Shown here: positions 1 to 5,431 of the stretch, piece after piece
Layout of the letters: every line of letters starts with the position of its first letter
How positions within the stretch are numbered: the stretch's first letter is position 1
NCBI GenBank assembly: GCA_021775795.1
Contig: JAJFHB010000175.1
Span: forward strand, 1-7,785
Source: Hyphomicrobiales bacterium
GTDB taxonomy: Bacteria > Pseudomonadota > Alphaproteobacteria > Rhizobiales > JAJFHB01
Length of the DNA stretch: 7,785 bases
Direction of reading: 5' to 3'
The notes under the pieces: model-generated
Databases searched by the model: none
What the model saw: only the letters and a program-made list of their open reading frames with translations
Told to the model about the DNA's origin: nothing
Program-made: the position numbers and the translations under genes

Positions 1-1240
1 CTTTTTTGCCCTTTTCAGTAATCACCTGGCGGCCTTCAAAACCAGGCGCGTCAGCTGTGAAGAAACCACCGCCATTGACGGTAAAGGGGATGGAAGTATC
101 TATACCCCGTGCCTTGAGAGCGGCTTCACTCTCCATCCAAACCTCGAAGTCTTCGCGGCCGTGACCGGGAGCTGTATGGACGAATCCTGTACCCGCCTCG
201 TCAGTCACATGGTCGCCCTTGAGCAAAGGAATATTGAAGGCGTAGCCGCCAAGCCCGGCATTGCGCAGCGGATGAGCGCAAATCATCGTTGCAAGGTCCG
301 AGGCCGCAACCGCCATACGCTTTTCATACGTTTCGACACGGGCTGTTGCCATAACGTCTGCCGCAAGCGCATCGGCCAGCAGGAGCAGATCGCCGGCCTT
401 CGCCCAGTTCTCTTCCGCTGCGCCGGTAACCTCATACAGCCCGTACCCGATGGTGTCGGAGTAGGAAATTGCCCGGTTGCCGGGGATTGTCCAGGGTGTC
501 GTCGTCCAGATTACGACGCTGGCCCCTGCAAGATCTGGATTGGCGGTCTCGATGATCGGAAATTTCGCCCAGATCGTGTCTGACGTATATTCCGCATATT
601 CGACCTCTGCCTCTGCCAGGGCGGTCTGCTCAACCACAGACCACATGACCGGCTTGGAGCCCCTGTAAAGCTGACCGCTCTCAGCAAACTTCATCAGTTC
701 GCGCGCAATGTTTGCCTCTGCCGCAAAGGCCATGGTGAGATAGGGATTGTCCCAGTCGCCGACACAGCCCAGGCGCTTGAATTCTTCGCGTTGAACATCA
801 ATCCAGTGCTCAGCAAATTCACGGCACTCGCGACGGAATTCGATGATGGGGACATCGTCCTTGTCCTTGCCTTTGGCGCGATATTGCTCCTCGATTTTCC
901 ATTCGATCGGCAGGCCATGGCAATCCCAGCCGGGGACATAGTTCGAATCCTTGCCCATCATCTGCTGTGAACGCGTGATGACATCTTTCAGGATCTTGTT
1001 GAGGGCATGACCGATGTGCAGGTGGCCGTTGGCGTAGGGCGGGCCATCATGCAGTACAAATTTTTCACGGCCGGCCGCCTGCTCACGCAGGCGTTTGTAC
1101 ATGTCGAGCGATTCCCAACGCTCAAGCAAACCGGGCTCTTTTTTTGGCAATCCCGCACGCATCGGAAACTCCGTCTGCGGCAGCAAAAGCGTTTCACGGT
1201 AGTCGCGGCCAGAGCCGTCGGCTGAGTTGGCATCCGTCAT
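1..1240 (-). CDS. ileS: Isoleucyl-tRNA synthetase, N-terminal part (runs off the left edge)
   Basis: Cytoplasmic class I aminoacyl-tRNA synthetase that charges tRNA-Ile and hydrolyses mischarged Val. The minus strand from 1240 reads 413 codons without a stop to the window edge, roughly two fifths of a normal protein. The ATP-binding signature [14 protein letters not shown] is at residues 65-78, with HIGH at 75-78. [13 protein letters not shown] (103-115) is the usual Rossmann-fold segment. The CP1 editing domain is recognisable from [13 protein letters not shown] (245-257) and [16 protein letters not shown] (350-365), including the editing Asp at 364. The KMSKS loop and zinc end lie outside the window. 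The start is fixed by an in-frame TGA at 1247-1249, only three codons upstream; no strong Shine-Dalgarno is visible. It follows ribF after 99 bp on the same strand, a common proteobacterial order, so co-transcription is likely. Confidence 0.97.
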   Translation of the reverse strand, partial: MTDANSADGSGRDYRETLLLPQTEFPMRAGLPKKEPGLLERWESLDMYKRLREQAAGREKFVLHDGPPYANGHLHIGHALNKILKDVITRSQQMMGKDSNYVPGWDCHGLPIEWKIEEQYRAKGKDKDDVPIIEFRRECREFAEHWIDVQREEFKRLGCVGDWDNPYLTMAFAAEANIARELMKFAESGQLYRGSKPVMWSVVEQTALAEAEVEYAEYTSDTIWAKFPIIETANPDLAGASVVIWTTTPWTIPGNRAISYSDTIGYGLYEVTGAAEENWAKAGDLLLLADALAADVMATARVETYEKRMAVAASDLATMICAHPLRNAGLGGYAFNIPLLKGDHVTDEAGTGFVHTAPGHGREDFEVWMESEAALKARGIDTSIPFTVNGGGFFTADAPGFEGRQVITEKGKK

Positions 1241-1339
1241 GGCATTTCAATACGTTAGGTTGCGCGAATCTGCGGTCTTCTAGCCCGGTTTTGACATCAT
1301 GTCACGGACAGAGGGCAGCAAGGGCCGCCTGCGCGAGGG

Positions 1340-2347
1340 CTAGACGCTGTTTTCAGCCTGCATTGCGCCGATCGGAAACTGTCTCATTGGGTCAGCACTG
1401 CCAGCGATGTCCGCCAGCATTCCTCGGGCCGTTTCGCAGTCAATGGTCATACGCGCCACCAGATCCTCAATGCCGGTAAATTTCTCATCGCCCCGGATAA
1501 ATTCAATAAATTCGATCATCAAGGTGCGCCCGTAGAGATCACCTTTGTAGTCGAACAGGTGTACCTCCAGAACAATTTCTTCCTTGTCGAAGGTCGGACG
1601 GCGGCCAACATAACCCGCACCACTCCAGGTCTCCCTGTCGCCATCAGCAGCATTGATCCTCACCGCATAGATGCCAAGCCGTGGAGCCGCATTCTCCGAC
1701 ATTTTGATATTGGCAGTGGGAAAACCGATTTCCCGGCCCCGCTGATCACCGGAAACAACCTCACCCATGACCATCCACCAGTAGCCCAGAACTTCAGCCG
1801 CAGCGCGCGGATTGCCGTGGAGAAGAGCATGACGGACACTGGTGGATGAAAAATCCTGAGCGTCTTCCCCTTCCTGGCCGACGGGAGAAACACCAGTAAC
1901 TTCAAAACCATACTGGACGCCGAGTTGCTTCAATACATCCAGATCGCCGGCCCTGGCGCGTCCAAACCTGAAGTCAGAACCGGTAATAACGTGCGTTGCG
2001 TTGAAGCCGTCATGCAACACGTCCTTTGCAAATTCCTCTGGTGTCCTGCCTGCAAGCTGTTCGTCGAATGCCACGGTTGCCATGAAATCAAGTCCCAGGG
2101 CGGCGGCAATTCGCTGTTTCAGAATCGGCGTTGTGATCTGAAACACCGGATTATGAGGGGCGAAAAAAGTACGCGGATGGGGTTCAAACGTCAGAAGCCC
2201 TGCCGGTACATTTCGGGCATGCGATTTTTTCACGGCAAGCTCCAGCACCGCTTGATGTCCCCGATGAAGGCCATCAAAATTGCCGATCGCAATGACAGCG
2301 TCCCTGCTGTCTTGCGGCGTTGCCTGAAAGCCATTCAGCAATTGCAT
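1340..2347 (-). CDS. ribF: Bifunctional riboflavin kinase / FAD synthetase
   Basis: Converts riboflavin to FMN and then FMN to FAD in the cytoplasm. The protein has 335 residues, close to the family norm. The N-terminal FMN adenylyltransferase domain shows GNFDGLHRGH (22-31, the HxGH-like nucleotidyltransferase motif), ITGSDFRFGR (121-130) and SSTSVR (167-172). The C-terminal flavokinase domain shows GREIGFPTAN (204-213), which binds ATP/Mg through the PTAN segment, and PTFDKEEIVLEVHLFDY (251-267), whose Glu261 fits the catalytic base. It lies 49 bp after the MaoC-family gene and 99 bp before ileS on the same strand, so one transcript is plausible. The ATG at 2345-2347 lacks a good Shine-Dalgarno, but the usual family N-terminus matches this start. 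Both domains look intact. Confidence 0.97.
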   Translation of the reverse strand: MQLLNGFQATPQDSRDAVIAIGNFDGLHRGHQAVLELAVKKSHARNVPAGLLTFEPHPRTFFAPHNPVFQITTPILKQRIAAALGLDFMATVAFDEQLAGRTPEEFAKDVLHDGFNATHVITGSDFRFGRARAGDLDVLKQLGVQYGFEVTGVSPVGQEGEDAQDFSSTSVRHALLHGNPRAAAEVLGYWWMVMGEVVSGDQRGREIGFPTANIKMSENAAPRLGIYAVRINAADGDRETWSGAGYVGRRPTFDKEEIVLEVHLFDYKGDLYGRTLMIEFIEFIRGDEKFTGIEDLVARMTIDCETARGMLADIAGSADPMRQFPIGAMQAENSV

Positions 2348-2396
2348 CTTGTGACATGTCCCAGGCTTGAGAAAAACTTGGACACACTTGCCTCGC

Positions 2397-2828
2397 TTAG
2401 ACTTCGCGGGAGGGCACCATTATTTTTGCCACTCCATCCAAAACAACGGTGTCTCCAACCAGACACTCGCACTCCAGAGTGACTCGGCGCTTTTCGCGGT
2501 CGAGTTCTGAAATGCGGGCCCGTGCCGTGACGACATCACCCGGTTTGACGGGCGCCTTAAAGCGAATCGATTGTGACAGATAGATTGATCCTGGACCCGG
2601 CAGCTTTGTTCCCAGAATTGCCGATATGAAGCTGGCCGTCAGCATGCCATGGGCAATTCGTGTCTTGAATATTGTTCCCGCCGCATAGTCTTCATCGAGA
2701 TGAAGTGGATTGTCGTCCCCTGTCACGGCGGCGAACTGATCGATATCATCACTTGAAACTGTTTTAACGAACTCGGCGTCCATGCCGACCTCAAGATCCT
2801 CGATAAAATAGCCGTTCCCAGATTCCAT
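2397..2828 (-). CDS. MaoC-family (R)-specific enoyl-CoA hydratase-like protein
   Basis: A single hot-dog domain of 143 residues, the size of PhaJ-like (R)-hydratases that add water to trans-2-enoyl-CoA. The hydratase signature is FAAVTGDDNPLHLDEDYA (32-49), with the catalytic pair Asp38 and His43. RIAHGMLTASF (57-67) follows as expected, and the strand SIRFKAPVKPGDVV (87-100) is typical of the family. The substrate cannot be told from sequence: fatty acid, polyhydroxyalkanoate or other acyl-CoA metabolism are all possible. An AGAGAG stretch just upstream of the ATG (2826-2828) is a weak to moderate ribosome-binding site. It is the first gene of the minus-strand set with ribF and ileS, so the promoter for that set probably lies in 2829-3196. 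The functional link to flavin synthesis is unclear, and the order may only reflect conserved synteny. Confidence 0.9.
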   Translation of the reverse strand: MESGNGYFIEDLEVGMDAEFVKTVSSDDIDQFAAVTGDDNPLHLDEDYAAGTIFKTRIAHGMLTASFISAILGTKLPGPGSIYLSQSIRFKAPVKPGDVVTARARISELDREKRRVTLECECLVGDTVVLDGVAKIMVPSREV

Positions 2829-3196
2829 TTTCTCTCTGCCTGTCCCCGGCCCTACAATTGCGCCGTGCCTCTGAAGCGGAGCACTCTAAGCGATTTCCCT
2901 CACATAATGTAATGCTCGAGTGAACTTTATTTTGCTCAGACATTTCGCCTGTTACAAAACCGGGCCTCCGCAGCCGAAACTTCCAAGCTGCTGAAAAAGC
3001 ACGCTGATTTCCCAGAATACATAGAGTTTCCGCTTCGGCATGTTAACGCAATCTTCAACAGGCTGGTCTATGTTCCTCTCTGAATGTCGAGGGAGGCCGA
3101 CGCAAAGCGCGTGGGCAACACGAGGCCTCCTGAGCCATCACATACAGGATAATTAGTGCCGGATGGACGCGGCGAGTAAGGAATGGGGAGTGGGAC
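2829..3196. other. Divergent intergenic region between the MaoC-family gene and cheY
   Basis: 368 bp without a convincing gene; it must hold promoters for both directions. On the plus strand it contains a GTTAACG-N6-TCAAC motif (3042-3059) that loosely resembles a CtrA box (TTAA-N7-TTCA), a compact folded element (3092-3130), a GATAAT hexamer (3148-3153) without a matching -35, and a good Shine-Dalgarno GGGGAG (3185-3190) six bases before the cheY ATG. An imperfect hairpin (TGCT-GAAAA-AGCA, near 2989-3001) is too weak to interpret. I see no tRNA and no sigma-54 type -24/-12 element. The promoters themselves could not be located with confidence. Confidence 0.6.
3092..3130 (+). promoter_or_regulatory. 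Compact three-way-junction fold in the cheY leader (predicted)
   Basis: A 7-bp closing stem pairs GGAGGCC (3092-3098) with GGCCTCC (3124-3130). Almost all of the enclosed sequence forms two abutting hairpins: CGC-AAA-GCG (3101-3109) and CGTG-GGCAA-CACG (3110-3122). Only three bases (3099, 3100, 3123) stay unpaired at the junction. The element ends 66 bp before the cheY ATG. The string GACGCAAAGC (3099-3108) matches a conserved string of the c-di-GMP-I riboswitch, but the rest of that fold is missing, so that identity is not claimed. It could be a leader RNA structure or an operator with dyad symmetry. There is no U-run, so it is not an intrinsic terminator. Confidence 0.35.
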
Positions 3197-3580
3197 ATGA
3201 GTGTTGATCTTTCAATGAAAGTATTGGTCGTCGATGACTACAAGACGATGATCCGTATTATTAGGAATCTTTTGAAGCAGCTTGGTTTCAACGAAATCGA
3301 CGAAGCGGCCGACGGTTCAGAGGCATTGCTGAAAATGCGCGAAGCCAAGTACGGCCTGGTGATTTCTGACTGGAACATGGAGCCAATGACCGGCTACGAA
3401 CTTCTCAAAGAAGTGCGCGGCGACGATGGCCTTTCAAAAACACCGTTCATTATGATCACGGCTGAATCCAAAACGGAAAACGTGATTGCCGCGAAGAAGG
3501 CCGGGGTGAACAATTACATTGTTAAGCCGTTTAATGCGGCAACCCTGAAAAACAAGATCGACGCCGTTTTCGGCGCCTAA
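3197..3580 (+). CDS. cheY: Chemotaxis response regulator CheY (enteric type)
   Basis: A single-domain receiver of 127 residues. When phosphorylated by CheA, CheY binds the FliM/FliN switch and changes flagellar rotation. All receiver residues are present: acidic pocket Asp13/Asp14, phosphoacceptor Asp58 in SDWN, switch Thr88, aromatic Tyr107 and Lys110 in VKPF. Each sits exactly one position later than in E. coli CheY (12/13, 57, 87, 106, 109). Long stretches resemble the enteric protein, such as the RNLLKQLGFN, YGLVISDWNM and AATL segments, more than usual for alphaproteobacterial CheY paralogues. One difference is NMEPMTG (60-66) where NMPxMDG is usual. A GGGGAG Shine-Dalgarno six bases upstream supports this start over the internal Met7. 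There is no output domain. It is followed after 91 bp by cheZ, the cognate phosphatase, which strengthens the CheY call. Confidence 0.92.
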   Translation: MSVDLSMKVLVVDDYKTMIRIIRNLLKQLGFNEIDEAADGSEALLKMREAKYGLVISDWNMEPMTGYELLKEVRGDDGLSKTPFIMITAESKTENVIAAKKAGVNNYIVKPFNAATLKNKIDAVFGA

Positions 3581-3640
3581 TTCAGCCTTTCATCATATAC
3601 AGGCCTATGTATCGGCGCGCTTTGCTGCGCCGAGGCTGAA
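3581..3640 (+). repeat. Nested inverted repeats between cheY and cheZ
   Basis: Directly after the cheY stop, TTCAGCCT (3581-3588) pairs perfectly with AGGCTGAA (3633-3640). Inside it, CGGCGC (3613-3618) pairs with GCGCCG (3627-3632) around an 8-base loop, and the two right arms are contiguous. A second copy of CGGCGC covers the last cheY codons (3571-3576) and could compete for the same right arm. No U-run follows, so it is not a classic terminator. It may stabilise the cheY 3' end or tune how much message continues into cheZ, whose Shine-Dalgarno GGAG is at 3657-3660, just past the structure. Confidence 0.5.
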
Positions 3641-3671
3641 GTCCTGCGCGGAGTACGGAGAATATCTCGAT

Positions 3672-4412
3672 ATGTCGGTCAACAGTGCTAACCTAGACCC
3701 CCAGCGGGTCGCACAGATTGCGGAACACCTCAAAAAGGGCCGGGACGGCGATGTCGCCTTGCCCGATGTTATGGCGCTCGCCGAACTCATGGTCGGTTCC
3801 ATGCAAGACTTCTTCAAGTCGCTCGATGTGTCGGTCTATGCGGAGCTGCGTGAGATTGCTGAATACATCACGCATGCGAAGGACGAAATCCGAAACCTCG
3901 GCGCCACCGACATCAAGCAGAACCGGCTTCCCGACGCCGGCAAGGAACTCGACGCAATTGTCAACGCCACCGAGAACGCCACCAACATCATCATGGAACA
4001 GGCCGAACGCATCATGTCGGCTGACAAATCGGAAACCGAAAGTTTCGGCACGACTGTCGATGACGCCGTGATGCAGATATTTGAGGCCTGCTCGTTTCAA
4101 GATCTCACTGGCCAGCGCATTTCCAAGATTGTCGAGACACTTGAATTCATCGACCGCCGTATCGGCCGGTTCTCACAGGTCATCGGCGACCAGGGTGATG
4201 CCAGTGAACTTTCGGAAGAAGAACAGGCCAATGAGCGCCGCAAGGCGGAACTGCTGTTGAACGGCCCCCAGGATGCCGGGCTGGCCATCGATCAAAGCGA
4301 CGTGGATTCAATCCTCAACGGAGAGAGCGCCGCAAATGACGATGAAGAAAGTGATGCAGCCCCAGACGTAATTGATGCCTCTCAGGCGGACATTGACGCT
4401 CTGTTTGATTAA
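3672..4412 (+). CDS. cheZ: CheZ-family phosphatase of CheY-P
   Basis: Predicted to dephosphorylate CheY-P and end the motor signal. It has 246 residues, slightly longer than enteric CheZ (214). The body is largely helical. The catalytic motif CSFQDLTGQRI (140-150) supplies Asp144 and Gln148, matching Asp143/Gln147 of E. coli CheZ, where the Gln positions the attacking water. Residues 175-235 are acidic and probably a flexible linker. The end ASQADIDALFD (236-246) fits the position of the CheZ C-terminal CheY-binding helix and also resembles the FliM N-terminal CheY-binding peptide. A similar segment, QSDVDSILNG, is at 208-217. GGAG at 3657-3660 is a usable but distant (11 bases) ribosome-binding site. 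Pairing with cheY, 91 bp upstream, supports the role. The last codons form the first unit of a 25-bp tandem array. The N-terminal region is divergent, so the subfamily is uncertain. Confidence 0.88.
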   Translation: MSVNSANLDPQRVAQIAEHLKKGRDGDVALPDVMALAELMVGSMQDFFKSLDVSVYAELREIAEYITHAKDEIRNLGATDIKQNRLPDAGKELDAIVNATENATNIIMEQAERIMSADKSETESFGTTVDDAVMQIFEACSFQDLTGQRISKIVETLEFIDRRIGRFSQVIGDQGDASELSEEEQANERRKAELLLNGPQDAGLAIDQSDVDSILNGESAANDDEESDAAPDVIDASQADIDALFD

Positions 4413-4518
4413 AATCGGGGACGCCCTGTTTGATTAAAATCGGGGACGCTCTGTTTGATTAAAATCGGGGGCGCCCTGTTTGATTAGTTCGGGGACGCCT
4501 TTGTTTGATTGGTCGACA
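4395..4518 (+). repeat. 25-bp tandem array starting inside the cheZ stop region
   Basis: Units begin at 4395, 4420, 4445, 4470 and 4494. The first three are 25 bp and nearly identical, sharing the core CTGTTTGATTAAAATCGG and differing at one T/C position in the GACGCY lead. Unit four is 24 bp, with TTAGTTC replacing TTAAAATC. Unit five has an extra T and decays after about 17 bp. Unit one encodes the last residues Asp-Ala-Leu-Phe-Asp and the TAA of cheZ, so the array looks like repeated duplication of the gene end into the convergent gap before the HAD gene. The direct, spacerless layout excludes a CRISPR array. Confidence 0.95.
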
Positions 4519-4534
4519 AAGCTGGCGCGGGTTC

Positions 4535-5404
4535 TTACCGCAGCATTTGCATCACGGCAACGCACACCAGATCTTTCACGCGCCCCGCAAGGGCGCGTGA
4601 TATTTTTTCTACTGCGGCATCATCGATGTCATCGGCGTGCACGCCAAATTCTTCAGCATGGATACCATCCAGAATAAAGAGGGCATCAAGCCCTTGCAGG
4701 GCCGCTCCCGCCATATCGGTCGGCAGACCATCGCCTACTGCCAGAACCAAGTCTGGTGGCGGCCTGACACCCCTTATCTGCCCGGCCGTCTCAAAGGCGC
4801 GCTCGTAAATCGGGGCGAACGGCTTTCCAGCCATAATGACAGTGCCGCCAAGCTCTTCATAAATGTCGGCGAGCGCACCTGCACAAGGGACAAGACGGGC
4901 ACCGCGCTGCACCACCCGGTCAGGATTGGCGCAGTAGAAGGGAAGTCCGCGTTGGGCAAGTCCGGACAGATAGCTGCGATAGTCCTCAGGCTCTTCGGCT
5001 TCATCGTCGATCAGGCCAACGGCCAGAATGCAGTCGGCTTGAGCACTTTCAACAAATTTTTGCTGAACGGCACCTAATGATGCGATGTCCCTGTCTGGCC
5101 CAATGTACAAAACTCGTTCTGTTTCGGCCTTTGCCAGAAGCGCCAGAGTTACATCGCCTGAAGTGACAACTGCATCATATGTCGTGTTGTCCACGCCCAA
5201 CTCCGCCAGACGCTCTTCAACGAAGCGGGCTGGACGCGGAGCATTCGTCAGCAACACAACGCAACCACCTGCAGCCCGGATGTTCTGGAGGGCGGCAACT
5301 GCGGGGGGGTGTTTGCAAACACCGTCGTGGAGAACGCCCCAAACATCGCAAAACCACACGGGATAGCGGCTCGCAAGCTCACTGACACTGTCAATTTTTT
5401 GCAT
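4535..5404 (-). CDS. HAD-superfamily class IIA hydrolase (TIGR01459-like), substrate unknown
   Basis: A 289-residue HAD protein with a class IIA cap, resembling the alphaproteobacterial family known as TIGR01459. Motif I is FCDVWGVLHDG (18-28), with nucleophile Asp20. Motif II is LLTNAPRP (51-58), followed by TSGDVT (81-86). Motif III Lys194 is in AGKPF, and motif IV is VGDGLPTDMAGA (223-234), with Asp225 and Asp230. The second motif I acid (DxD in most phosphatases) is Trp22. This appears to be a family trait, but it removes the usual general acid/base, so ordinary phosphatase activity should not be assumed. The gene starts 27 bp after the tipF-like stop, so the two probably share a transcript; no strong Shine-Dalgarno is visible at 5402-5404. 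Its 3' end carries a terminator for the opposite strand. Substrate and pathway are unknown. Confidence 0.88.
   Translation of the reverse strand: MQKIDSVSELASRYPVWFCDVWGVLHDGVCKHPPAVAALQNIRAAGGCVVLLTNAPRPARFVEERLAELGVDNTTYDAVVTSGDVTLALLAKAETERVLYIGPDRDIASLGAVQQKFVESAQADCILAVGLIDDEAEEPEDYRSYLSGLAQRGLPFYCANPDRVVQRGARLVPCAGALADIYEELGGTVIMAGKPFAPIYERAFETAGQIRGVRPPPDLVLAVGDGLPTDMAGAALQGLDALFILDGIHAEEFGVHADDIDDAAVEKISRALAGRVKDLVCVAVMQMLR
4576..4608 (+). terminator. Intrinsic terminator of the cheYZ transcript
   Basis: A perfect 10-bp stem pairs TCACGCGCCC (4576-4585) with GGGCGCGTGA (4591-4600) around a CGCAA loop. TA and six T residues (4603-4608) follow on the plus strand. It lies about 165 bp past the cheZ stop with no plus-strand gene between, so it should end the cheYZ message. 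On the minus strand no T-run follows the stem, so it acts in one direction. The same bases encode about 11 residues (KISRALAGRVK) near the C-terminus of the convergent HAD protein. Confidence 0.88.
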
Positions 5405-5431
5405 GATTTTGAATGGCGCCGTTGAAGCGAT

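Noticed and set aside
161..583. 140-codon open frame on the plus strand
   Set aside because: It is antisense to ileS, whose frame is continuous with conserved motifs; the plus-strand product has no recognisable domain.
3143..3153. Sigma-70 -10 element GATAAT for cheY
   Set aside because: No -35 hexamer lies at a suitable distance (CCTCCT region instead), so the promoter was not called.
3060..3196. Possible c-di-GMP-I (GEMM) riboswitch, from the GACGCAAAGC string
   Set aside because: The other conserved parts, the upstream CACGCACAGGGCAAACC-like strand and the tetraloop/receptor arrangement, are absent. The string folds into a different local structure, so only a leader fold is reported.
3693..4100. 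135-codon open frame on the minus strand across cheZ
   Set aside because: It lies wholly antisense to a well-supported CheZ with its catalytic motif and shows no recognisable family.
4395..4518. CRISPR-like repeat array
   Set aside because: Units are directly adjacent with no spacers, differ by small changes, and the first lies in the cheZ coding end. It is a plain tandem duplication.
4413..4534. Terminator for the tipF-HAD transcript within the repeats (GGGCGTCCC followed by CGATTTT on the minus strand)
   Set aside because: The stem is only three to four base pairs and the T-run is short, too weak to call.
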